Source of the DNA: Chlorobiota bacterium
GTDB taxonomy: Bacteria > Bacteroidota > Ignavibacteria > Ignavibacteriales > Ignavibacteriaceae
Length of the DNA stretch: 5,044 nt
Direction: 5' to 3'
Assembly (NCBI GenBank): GCA_008363265.1
Contig: RHKR01000226.1
Coordinates: 1 to 5,044, forward strand
Below, piece by piece: positions 1 through 5,044 of the stretch; positions within the stretch are counted from its first letter, which is position 1, and each line of letters opens with the position of its first letter. A program made the translations under genes and the position numbers. The notes below the pieces were generated by a model. That model saw nothing but the letters and a program-made list of their open reading frames with translations, searched no databases and was not told where the DNA came from.

Positions 1-1842
1 ATTCCCTTGAAGCATTTTATGAATTGGTCTCGTCCCACCGTCAGATGACCACATGAATAGTTCATCACCTTTCCGGAAGGCGATCATGCCGTCATGATTG
101 AGATCGTATGGCCCCCTGTCATTAACTGTGTAATTGAGGGTCCCGTACCTGGTCTTCCAGGTAACCCCGGCATCGGATGACTCAAAACAGAGCCCCGGAT
201 TAACCACCACCGCAATTCTCTCGCCAGAGACCAGAACATCTCCGGCAGTTAATTCAGCATGAGGGGGCAGAATATGAAACGTGTTCCAGGTTTTCGCGGT
301 ATCGAAACTGATATACAGCGTATGGCCGGAGGTGGCAAGAAGTGCGTTTCTTGCCGGAAATGCCGCTACCTTGAAGAATTGCTTTGTTCCGGAATACTCT
401 GTTTTCTGTAAAATTCCGTTATTTAATGAAAAAATATAAAACCTGGCTGTATAATTTGGGATGTTACCTTCACCCAACACGACAAAAAGGGAATCATTAA
501 GCGCGGTAACATCAAGGGCTTTGATTCCGGTGTCTGACACTCTTCCCTGCCATGACTTTCCGGAATCCACAGAAACAGCAATATCCAGATAGTGATCAGG
601 GAACGGGGGTGGCCAGGATACAACTTTCCTGTTTTGTGCCGATACAGCGTAACCTTTCTTGCCGGCGACAGGGAAGCAGATTTTACCGACTTCTTGAGGA
701 AATGAGGAGTATGTCCAGTTCGTGCCACCATCCTTTGTCCACTCACCTTGACCGGCAATACTGAAAAGAGTATCGACCCAAAAGGCCTCGGTAGCGTAGA
801 GATGGTTTCGCGACACTTTTCTAACACTTAAGTTAGGGCCTGAAACCGCGGTTACGGTACCCCTCTCACCCACTGCTATGCCCTGATCCGGGGCGAACAT
901 AAGGAATGACTTGTAAAATCTCATCGTATTTCCGGTTCCGGGCAATTGCCTCACCGTGATGAAGCTTTTGCATGTGTCTGTTGACCGGTCAATGGTTCTC
1001 AGTTCAGGATGGAAATTGTAAACGGTTCCGTCAGGCAATCTCGACATGTAGCGAGCCTGGATTCCGGATTGAGGATGAGACAGCGGATGCCAGGAAAGCC
1101 CCTTGTTGGTGGTTTTATAAACCGAGTCGGTGGCGGTTGTAAAAAAAGCGGTGGAATCGTCGTACTTGAAGAAGCCTTTGGCCACAAACGGGAACGATGA
1201 ACTCCATGTCGCCCCAAAATCAGTTGAACGGATCATTTTGTCAGTGGTCGCAACAACCACCACGCTCCCCGGAAACACCACCGCGTATAGATAGGTGGCT
1301 TGCGAAACGAAACTTCTGTGGGTCCAAGTGAAACCTCCATCGTTAGTCAGGTAATAATCAAAGTTTTGTGTACTATTGATGAACCTGATGATCCCGTTCA
1401 TAGAATCCGCGAAACTGATCTCATATTCGTCATAGGTCGAAGGAAAACCGTATCCGGGCCGGGAGTAACTGAACGATTCACCCCCGTCGGTGGTAAGGAA
1501 AACATAGCCAACACCGTTCATGCCGAGCCATCTGGTTGGAGTGATCACCTCCAAGGCTCTAACATAGTTTATGAATGGTCGAGTGGTGATCTCCCGCCAG
1601 GTGAGTCCGCGGTCATCTGTTCTGACGAGTGAATTTTGCGAACCAATAGCAACAGCTGAGTTTTCATCTATGAGTCTTAAACAGGTAAGGTCGTGTTCTG
1701 TTGTGGAAGGGGCTATCAACCGGGAAGTTACCCCGGGTATCTGGGCGCGAATCGGGGTTATTAGACATAAAACCACGAAGACCGGAAAAAGTGAGTACCT
1801 TTTCAACCGGCTGGAAAACGAACAATGGGCATCCTGTGTCAT
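1..1842 (-). CDS. Secreted Asp-box (BNR/YCF48-like) repeat protein, 3' end cut by window edge
   Basis: The frame stays open for 614 codons from an ATG at 1842 to base 1, with no stop, so the C-terminus is missing. Residues 1-33 form a signal peptide: a basic stretch (RLKR, 12-15), a hydrophobic core and a likely cut after IRA33 before Gln34. The rest is an array of Asp-boxes (S/T-x-D-x-G-x-T-W type) near residues 75-82, 117-124, 166-173, 206-213, 244-251, 287-294, 369-376, 424-431, 512-519, 555-562 and 599-604. GIAVGERGTV (321-330) resembles the YCF48 motif. Such arrays fold as extracellular beta-propellers. In this group they often end in a type IX sorting domain, which would lie outside the window, so that is only an expectation. 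No catalytic residues are recognisable and the ligand is unknown. An in-frame TAA lies 20 codons upstream and the ATG gives a clean signal peptide, so the start is well supported. A decayed inverted relative lies just upstream at 1978-2234. Confidence 0.92.
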   Translation of the reverse strand, partial: MTQDAHCSFSSRLKRYSLFPVFVVLCLITPIRAQIPGVTSRLIAPSTTEHDLTCLRLIDENSAVAIGSQNSLVRTDDRGLTWREITTRPFINYVRALEVITPTRWLGMNGVGYVFLTTDGGESFSYSRPGYGFPSTYDEYEISFADSMNGIIRFINSTQNFDYYLTNDGGFTWTHRSFVSQATYLYAVVFPGSVVVVATTDKMIRSTDFGATWSSSFPFVAKGFFKYDDSTAFFTTATDSVYKTTNKGLSWHPLSHPQSGIQARYMSRLPDGTVYNFHPELRTIDRSTDTCKSFITVRQLPGTGNTMRFYKSFLMFAPDQGIAVGERGTVTAVSGPNLSVRKVSRNHLYATEAFWVDTLFSIAGQGEWTKDGGTNWTYSSFPQEVGKICFPVAGKKGYAVSAQNRKVVSWPPPFPDHYLDIAVSVDSGKSWQGRVSDTGIKALDVTALNDSLFVVLGEGNIPNYTARFYIFSLNNGILQKTEYSGTKQFFKVAAFPARNALLATSGHTLYISFDTAKTWNTFHILPPHAELTAGDVLVSGERIAVVVNPGLCFESSDAGVTWKTRYGTLNYTVNDRGPYDLNHDGMIAFRKGDELFMWSSDGGTRPIHKMLQGN

Positions 1843-1868
1843 AAAAATTCCAAAAAAAAATCGGTTGT

Positions 1869-1899
1869 TAAACTTACTTTGTTCCTTTGAGAAAAACAA
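1869..1899 (-). promoter_or_regulatory. Candidate Bacteroidota-type promoter of the Asp-box gene
   Basis: Read on the minus strand, TTG (1899-1897) is followed after 20 nt by TAAGTTTA (1876-1869). This resembles the Bacteroidota -33 TTG and -7 TAnnTTTG boxes at normal spacing, with one mismatch in the -7 box. Transcription would start around 1862, giving a leader of about 20 nt that includes a run of nine T and a weak GGAA before the ATG. The region is A/T-rich, so a chance match is possible. Confidence 0.35.
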
Positions 1900-1977
1900 G
1901 AATTATTTTCTCGTTGTTGCAGTGGTTTAGTGATGGATAAATAAAGTTTGCCCGGGCTACCTAATTTTTCGCCGGGC

Positions 1978-2234
1978 TGAGGGTATCTGTACTTTTCTGA
2001 GAAAAATTTGGCGGTCGCACCCGGCACGGGCAACGCAGTCCTGAGAACTGATGACCGAGGCTCATCGTGGAAGGAATTAACCAATAGCCCGTTTCTCACC
2101 GCGATTGCTGAATTTCAGGCTGTCACCCCTCAATGATGGGTGGGGATAACCGGATACGGCCATGTCTTTCTCACTACTGATGGGGAAAGAATTTCACTTC
2201 ACAAAAAATTGCACAAGGATTTAATAGTACCAAA
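1978..2234 (+). pseudogene. Decayed fragment of an Asp-box repeat protein, inverted relative to its intact relative
   Basis: Translated on the plus strand from 1987, this stretch aligns without gaps to residues 55-120 of the neighbouring Asp-box protein. By hand count 31 of 66 positions are identical, including LRTDDRG/VRTDDRG, W-x-E, TP, W-x-G and a shared VFLTTDG. The position of Arg104 is a TGA stop (2134-2136), one C-to-T step from CGA. After GATGGG (2179-2184) the frame must shift by one base, as if one G were lost from a five-G run. The shifted frame then continues as GKNFTSQKIAQGFNSTK, where GF-x-ST matches residues 132-136 of the neighbour, and it ends at TGA 2235-2237. Another stop (TGA 1978-1980) lies just before the aligned part, and no start codon or signal peptide is visible. 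It is too diverged to be a recent copy and is best read as the remnant of an older paralog facing the other way. The 86-codon minus-strand frame across it (1839-2099) is its antisense shadow. Confidence 0.77.
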
Positions 2235-2262
2235 TGATTTCTCCGGTCTTCACAATCCCAAA

Positions 2263-2289
2263 ATCCGCGTCATCCGTGTCATCCGCGGT
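2263..2289. repeat. 9-bp tandem repeat, three units (ATCCGYGKY)
   Basis: Three adjacent units start at 2263, 2272 and 2281: ATCCGCGTC, ATCCGTGTC and ATCCGCGGT. The glycosyltransferase stop codon (2281-2279, minus strand) lies inside the array, so the repeat supplies the last few residues of that protein. Similar GGATGACACGGATGACGCGG-type stretches are, from memory, scattered between genes in many environmental bacterial genomes. I cannot check copy number here. Confidence 0.6.
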
Positions 2290-3112
2290 CTATAACACCT
2301 TTTTGTATGATACCGAATTCAGTAAACGCTCGACCCTCTTTCTTTACCTGCTCGAAAAGATCGAGGTTCTGCTGAGGGCGGGGCTGGAGTTTGTGATCTA
2401 GGTGGTACTGAACCGCGATGTGGTTCAGGGAGCGGATGGTTACGCCGAGGAGTTCGAGGCGGTACTGGATATCGGAGTCCTCCCCCACCGAGGCGGCTTC
2501 GTATCTTTCGTCGAAACCGTTCACGCGGAGAAGATCTTCCTTGTGAAGTGAAAAATTACAGCCGACGATCCCCCGCTTCTTTTTATTGAAGAACCTCCTG
2601 ACGGTTTCATTCCCGGTATAAAAACCTTTCTCGACATCGAATGAATCACCGAACAGCCCGTCGACAATCACTTTTCCGAAATGTGTCTCAAGCCAGCCGG
2701 CTTTAACGGTTTCAGGTGACAGCAAACCCGTGATCTTCTCCGAGAGGTTTACGCGCCTCCCGGTGAGTGAGACATTTTTTGCGGCGTACTGAAGGTGCCC
2801 CGAAACGAACTTCGAGTGGGGAACGCAGTCGCCATCGATAAAGATGATGTAATCAGACCTCGCCGCTACTATCGCCTTGTTAAGAATCTTGTTCTTTCGG
2901 AAGCCTTTGTCGGGATGCCAGATGTGGAGCGCGGGGAAAGAGTGGCGGCCGAGGAGTTTTTCAACCCCGGCCACCACTTCCTTTGGTGAACCGTCGTCAG
3001 CGATGATGATCTCGAAATCGTTACGGTCCTGCCGCTCGAAACCGGCAAGCACCAGTTCGAGATAACGGAGGTTCTTGTAGAATGAGATCACCACCGATGA
3101 GGTAATTTTCAA
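2279..3112 (-). CDS. Family 2 glycosyltransferase, chondroitin-polymerase N-domain type
   Basis: A 277-residue single-domain GT-A glycosyltransferase that should move a sugar from a nucleotide sugar to a glycan acceptor on the cytoplasmic side. No membrane segment is visible. It begins with the first Rossmann strand (VVISFYKN, 7-14). It then shows ADDGS (38-42, nucleotide binding), HPDKGFRKNKILNKAI (66-81), the metal-binding DGD (93-95) in FIDGDCVPH, GCNFS (184-188) and GEDSDIQYRL (210-219), with the acidic pair that normally holds the catalytic base. YHLDHKLQPRP follows at 236-246. The GFRK-ILNKAI and FIDGDC-PH pattern is typical of the family named after the GalNAc-transferring half of chondroitin polymerase; the actual sugar is not deducible. 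The start is TTG at 3112, directly after the peptidase stop and in the same frame. The later GTG codons (7, 8) would remove the first strand, and AAGGGGA lies 8 nt upstream, so TTG is favoured. The C-terminal IDRG comes from a tandem repeat. Confidence 0.93.
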   Translation of the reverse strand: MKITSSVVISFYKNLRYLELVLAGFERQDRNDFEIIIADDGSPKEVVAGVEKLLGRHSFPALHIWHPDKGFRKNKILNKAIVAARSDYIIFIDGDCVPHSKFVSGHLQYAAKNVSLTGRRVNLSEKITGLLSPETVKAGWLETHFGKVIVDGLFGDSFDVEKGFYTGNETVRRFFNKKKRGIVGCNFSLHKEDLLRVNGFDERYEAASVGEDSDIQYRLELLGVTIRSLNHIAVQYHLDHKLQPRPQQNLDLFEQVKKEGRAFTEFGIIQKGVIDRG

Positions 3113-4327
3113 TTACTTAGTCCCCTTCAGCGCGCTTTTGTGGATCAGGTAGCCCATCATTTTTAGTTTAATGTAGTCTTCGCGGTAAGACATATACCCG
3201 GGATTTGGTGAATTGAAGGAGCCGGCGGCCGATTCACGGATCAGGAACCAGGTGTAGCCCTCTTTTTCGGTCGAGCCCACGCAGTGGATGCCGTGATCGT
3301 CGGTGGTCTGTCCGTTCACGAACCTGAAAACCTTGGCGTCTTCGGTGATATCGGCGGGTTTGATGTCGAAATCAGGGACTATCGCCATCCCGGCGAAGCC
3401 GTCGATCCCGGGCTCGGAAACATCGCCGAAGAGGGCAACAGTGTAGCCGTTTTTCATCGCTTCTTTGAGGGTTTGCATGAACTCATCCATCGGCAGGTTC
3501 CAATAGTCACTGTTCCGCCACCAGTTGTCGGGAACATCGTAGAGCACATTTTCATGATACGGCTGATTCTTGATCGAAAGAACGGGGACATAATCATCGG
3601 GATTGAGTTTAAGATAATCTTTCAGAAATGTCTCCGGGGTCCAGGTTTTGCCGTCATATTCGAATTTATCAGGCGGGGTGCCCATGTATTTGTCGAGTAT
3701 CGCCATTACATTGTTCATGATGAACCCCTCGGCGAATGTGTTGTTCTCTTTCGCCTTGGTGAGGAATCCCCGGAACTCGTCGAAGAGCTTTTCATGATCG
3801 ATGAACTTCTGTCCGGGGAGCATACCCGACCAGGCTGAATAAGGCACAATGCCATATTTCTTGAAATTCTTTATCAAAGCGTTCCCCTGTGAGCCTTCAC
3901 CGAGGGCAGAGTTGCCCCTTTCGGCAGCGTAGCGTTTTGCTTTTTCGATATACTCCCAGTAAACGGTGTAAAGCTCTGAAAGCTCCACTTCCTTCCCCGT
4001 GAGGCGTTTTACTTCCGACTCAAAAAATGAAGTGGTGGAAAACGACCAGCATGTGCCCGTCCTCCCCTGCGACTGCGGCTTGTTGTGCCACGCGTATTTG
4101 AAATCCTGCGGACCCGCCGGCGCCTTTATTGCCGAAAAATCAGCCTTCAGCACCTTCCTCTTCGACTGCGGATCAACAGAGAGGAGGTACGCGTCGATCC
4201 CCTTCTGTATCGTATCCCAATAACCCGCCTTCGGCTCCTGAAATACCACCTTCGATGAATTGTTCTGGGCGGAGAGATTTGCAGCCGTTAAAAACAGCAC
4301 AGCAACGATGAATAGATATCTTCTCAT
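3113..4327 (-). CDS. Secreted papain-fold (C1 family, bleomycin-hydrolase-like) cysteine peptidase
   Basis: From the ATG at 4327 this is a 404-residue protein. The frame also contains an ATG at 4339 and a TTG at 4363; numbering here follows the longest, 416-residue form. MRRYLFIVAVLFLTAANLSA then Gln33 is a clear type I signal peptide. The A-rich bases before 4327 and the short basic N-region favour that start. The mature enzyme shows the papain motif QGRTGTCWSF, with the oxyanion Gln99 and nucleophile Cys105, and the histidine motif DDHGIHCVG with His357. After it, IRESAAG (375-381) takes the place of the usual (E)NSWG, so the orienting Asn appears to be Glu377. The long insert between the Cys and His motifs (about 250 residues) and the overall layout match the C1_2/bleomycin hydrolase branch, whose members are mostly cytoplasmic aminopeptidases; this one should be periplasmic or extracellular. 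From memory, related Bacteroidota proteins carry KDS here, so Glu may be a subfamily trait. It is followed with no gap by the glycosyltransferase. Confidence 0.92.
   Translation of the reverse strand: MRRYLFIVAVLFLTAANLSAQNNSSKVVFQEPKAGYWDTIQKGIDAYLLSVDPQSKRKVLKADFSAIKAPAGPQDFKYAWHNKPQSQGRTGTCWSFSTTSFFESEVKRLTGKEVELSELYTVYWEYIEKAKRYAAERGNSALGEGSQGNALIKNFKKYGIVPYSAWSGMLPGQKFIDHEKLFDEFRGFLTKAKENNTFAEGFIMNNVMAILDKYMGTPPDKFEYDGKTWTPETFLKDYLKLNPDDYVPVLSIKNQPYHENVLYDVPDNWWRNSDYWNLPMDEFMQTLKEAMKNGYTVALFGDVSEPGIDGFAGMAIVPDFDIKPADITEDAKVFRFVNGQTTDDHGIHCVGSTEKEGYTWFLIRESAAGSFNSPNPGYMSYREDYIKLKMMGYLIHKSALKGTK
3121..3127 (-). promoter_or_regulatory. Shine-Dalgarno-like site deciding the TTG start of the glycosyltransferase
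   Basis: On the minus strand AAGGGGA lies inside the last codons of the peptidase, 8 nt before the TTG at 3112. It is one base off a good AAGGAGG-type core, and most other starts here lack such a site. It supports re-initiation at the TTG immediately after the peptidase terminates. Confidence 0.45.
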
Positions 4328-4353
4328 TTTTCTGACCATAAATTGTAAAAATT

Positions 4354-4382
4354 CAAACCTCAAAATACTAAAACTGAAACAA
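4354..4382 (-). promoter_or_regulatory. Candidate promoter of the peptidase-glycosyltransferase unit
   Basis: On the minus strand TTG (4382-4380) is followed after 18 nt by GAGGTTTG (4361-4354), which matches the -7 consensus TAnnTTTG except for the first base. A start site near 4343 would leave the ATG at 4339 almost leaderless and give the ATG at 4327 about 15 nt of leader. It would also exclude the TTG at 4363. The match is modest and the region is A/T-rich. Confidence 0.25.
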
Positions 4383-4419
4383 GCATTTCCTCTTCGGTGT
4401 ACCTGATCCTGAAAATCCT

Positions 4420-4467
4420 AAAATCTCCCGAAGGGATGCCTGTGGCACTGAAAATCTCCCAAAGGGA
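4420..4467. repeat. 31-bp tandem repeat (about 1.5 units) built of three mini-hairpins
   Basis: AAAATCTCCCGAAGGGA (4420-4436) recurs as AAAATCTCCCAAAGGGA (4451-4467), 16 of 17 bases identical and 31 bp apart. Each copy contains TCCC-NAA-GGGA, and the spacer holds TGCC-TGT-GGCA (4437-4447). All three small palindromes therefore have a 4-bp stem and a 3-nt loop. The block lies between the ferredoxin terminator and the peptidase promoter. Motifs of the CCC-GAA-GGGATG kind are, as I recall, dispersed between genes in Bacteroidota and relatives; the function is unknown. Confidence 0.65.
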
Positions 4468-4496
4468 CAAGCTGATTCAGACAAACAAAGAGGCAC

Positions 4497-4530
4497 AAAA
4501 AAAAGCCGCCCCCCTTTGCAGGAGAGCGGC
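4497..4530 (-). terminator. Rho-independent terminator of the ferredoxin gene
   Basis: On the minus strand GCCGCTCTCC (4530-4521), loop TGCAAA and GGGGGGCGGC (4514-4505) form a 10-bp stem with two G-U pairs, followed by eight T (4504-4497). It begins 21 nt after the ferredoxin stop codon and makes that gene a separate transcription unit from the peptidase. Confidence 0.9.
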
Positions 4531-4551
4531 CTAAAAAGTATAATCTTATGA

Positions 4552-4851
4552 TTATCTGCCGATACCGTCGAGCTTTGCTTTCTTGGCGAGCAGTTCATCC
4601 TGTGATTCCACATGATCAGGATCAGGGATGATAGCGTCAGATGGGCAAGCAGGGATGCACTGTGGTTCATCGTGGAAACCGACGCACTCTGTGCATTTGT
4701 CGAAAGCTATATAGGTATGTTCGTCGCTGATAGCGGGGAAAGATTCGCCGCCGAGTGTCCATTCGTCACCTGCTGCATAGATGGCGTTATTTGGGCATTC
4801 AACTTCACATGCCTGGCAAGAAATACAATCATCAGTTATTACTACTGCCAT
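4552..4851 (-). CDS. Alvin-type 2[4Fe-4S] ferredoxin
   Basis: A 99-residue cytoplasmic electron carrier with two cubane cluster motifs. The first is C9-x2-C12-x2-C15-x3-C19-P. The second is C53-x2-C56-x8-C65-x3-C69-P. In the usual pairing C9, C12, C15 and C69 hold one cluster, and C53, C56, C65 and C19 the other. The eight residues between C56 and C65 (VGFHDEPQ) and the charged C-terminal tail after IIPDPDHVESQDELLAKK are the hallmarks of the Alvin subfamily, named after the Allochromatium vinosum protein, whose clusters have unusually low and unequal potentials. The stretch between C19 and C53 (33 residues) is about 15 longer than I recall for that protein, an extra loop around residues 26-46. 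The ATG at 4851 has AAAGGA 8 nt upstream. The gene stands alone with its own terminator, so its redox partner cannot be read from context; pyruvate:ferredoxin oxidoreductase or similar is only a guess. Confidence 0.96.
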   Translation of the reverse strand: MAVVITDDCISCQACEVECPNNAIYAAGDEWTLGGESFPAISDEHTYIAFDKCTECVGFHDEPQCIPACPSDAIIPDPDHVESQDELLAKKAKLDGIGR

Positions 4852-4859
4852 TGTCCAAT

Positions 4860-4865
4860 TCCTTT
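4860..4865 (-). promoter_or_regulatory. Ribosome binding site of the ferredoxin gene
   Basis: AAAGGA on the minus strand, 8 nt before the ATG at 4851. It is the best-placed Shine-Dalgarno match in the window and fixes the start, consistent with an abundant protein. Confidence 0.6.
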
Positions 4866-4923
4866 GTTTAATTTTTTATTCTGTCAGTGATAAAGTTCTT
4901 TTCTAATCAATCCAAAACCAATC

Positions 4924-4949
4924 GGCATAATATTAGCAATATTCGTGCC
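4924..4949. promoter_or_regulatory. Inverted repeat in the ferredoxin leader, possible operator or mRNA stem-loop
   Basis: GGCAT (4924-4928) pairs with GTGCC (4945-4949, one T-G pair). Inside it AATATT (4929-4934) pairs with AATATT (4938-4943) around the loop AGC, with one unpaired C at 4944. It directly adjoins the promoter-like box at 4949-4956, so it could cover the transcription start or fold in the 5' end of the message. Its core resembles the palindrome at 4998-5012. Confidence 0.4.
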
Positions 4950-4956
4950 AAAAATA
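4949..4956 (-). promoter_or_regulatory. Candidate -7 box of the ferredoxin promoter
   Basis: TATTTTTG on the minus strand matches the Bacteroidota -7 consensus TAnnTTTG at all fixed bases. No TTG is seen at the expected -33 distance, so support is incomplete. The leader would be about 90 nt. The weaker TTTGGA...CTTTAT stretch around 4885-4917 is an alternative. Confidence 0.3.
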
Positions 4957-4997
4957 TGAAGTGGGGCCGCGTAACGCATAACCTTTGAAAATGAGCC

Positions 4998-5012
4998 AAT
5001 ATCGCAGATATT
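4998..5012. promoter_or_regulatory. Perfect 6-bp-arm palindrome upstream of the ferredoxin promoter
   Basis: AATATC-GCA-GATATT. It shares the pattern AATAT-N5-ATATT with 4929-4943, and the two centres are 69 bp apart on either side of the candidate -7 box. Two sites for one regulator are possible; no regulator gene is visible. Confidence 0.35.
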
Positions 5013-5026
5013 TTACACCCTAAAAG

Positions 5027-5044
5027 AAAAAAAGGGAGCCTCCG
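5027..5044 (-). terminator. Possible terminator of an upstream gene, cut by window edge
   Basis: On the minus strand CGGAGGCTCCC (5044-5034) is followed by seven T (5033-5027). This looks like the 3' arm and T-run of a hairpin whose 5' arm lies outside the window. The visible GGAG-G-CTCC alone has too small a loop to fold, so the call depends on unseen sequence. Confidence 0.35.

Noticed and set aside
1571..1930. A 119-codon plus-strand open frame running through the Asp-box gene start
   Set aside because: It is antisense to the signal peptide and first Asp-box of the minus-strand gene. It has no motif of its own.
1839..2099. An 86-codon minus-strand open frame before the Asp-box gene
   Set aside because: Most of its upstream half is the antisense of the plus-strand pseudogene fragment, and it ends in the leader of the next gene. 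No domain is recognisable.
2185..2290. Terminator for the peptidase-glycosyltransferase unit
   Set aside because: No stable GC-rich hairpin followed by a T-run was found on the minus strand downstream of 2279. The only T-rich stretch, near 2203-2208, lacks a stem.
3284..3838. A 184-codon plus-strand open frame
   Set aside because: It is wholly antisense to the peptidase, whose motifs and signal peptide are unmistakable. Its protein shows no recognisable domain.
4420..4467. Possible CRISPR-like array
   Set aside because: There are only two partial units with a 14-bp spacer that is itself palindromic, and no cas genes.
4368..4670. A 100-codon minus-strand open frame overlapping the ferredoxin 3' end
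   Set aside because: It is out of frame with the ferredoxin and runs through the terminator and the hairpin repeat, so it is not a plausible gene.

Overview
The window looks like a piece of a Bacteroidota/Ignavibacteriota-type (FCB group) chromosome. The evidence is a secreted Asp-box (BNR/YCF48-like) repeat protein, a secreted papain-fold peptidase, A/T-rich start regions with few Shine-Dalgarno sites, boxes resembling the Bacteroidota -33/-7 promoter, and an Alvin-type 2[4Fe-4S] ferredoxin of the kind found in green and purple sulfur bacteria and relatives. This placement is an inference from gene content; no rRNA or phylogenetic marker is present. All four intact genes lie on the minus strand, so the description below runs from the right edge to the left.

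Right edge to 4497: a possible cut-off terminator of an upstream minus-strand gene (5027-5044), then a leader carrying two similar AATAT-N5-ATATT palindromes with a promoter-like box between them, then a monocistronic ferredoxin gene (4552-4851) closed by a strong rho-independent terminator (4497-4530). Between 4497 and 4327 lie a 31-bp tandem repeat made of tiny hairpins and a candidate promoter.

4327 to 2279: a two-gene unit. A secreted C1-family peptidase comes first. A family-2 glycosyltransferase of the chondroitin-polymerase-N-domain type follows it with zero spacing, in the same reading frame, separated only by a TAA stop and starting on TTG. The peptidase should be exported while the glycosyltransferase should act in the cytoplasm, so they may share transcription without sharing a reaction. 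The glycosyltransferase ends inside a 9-bp tandem repeat (2263-2289).

2278 to 1843: no intact gene. On the plus strand this stretch carries a decayed fragment (about 1978-2234) that aligns without gaps, apart from one frameshift, to residues 55-136 of the neighbouring Asp-box protein. It is therefore a broken, inverted paralog. The remainder is a candidate promoter and A/T-rich leader for the last gene.

1842 to 1: the first 614 codons of a large secreted Asp-box repeat protein, running off the window. I see no tRNA, rRNA, CRISPR array, insertion sequence or defence system. The most informative unexpected object is the inverted pseudogene fragment.
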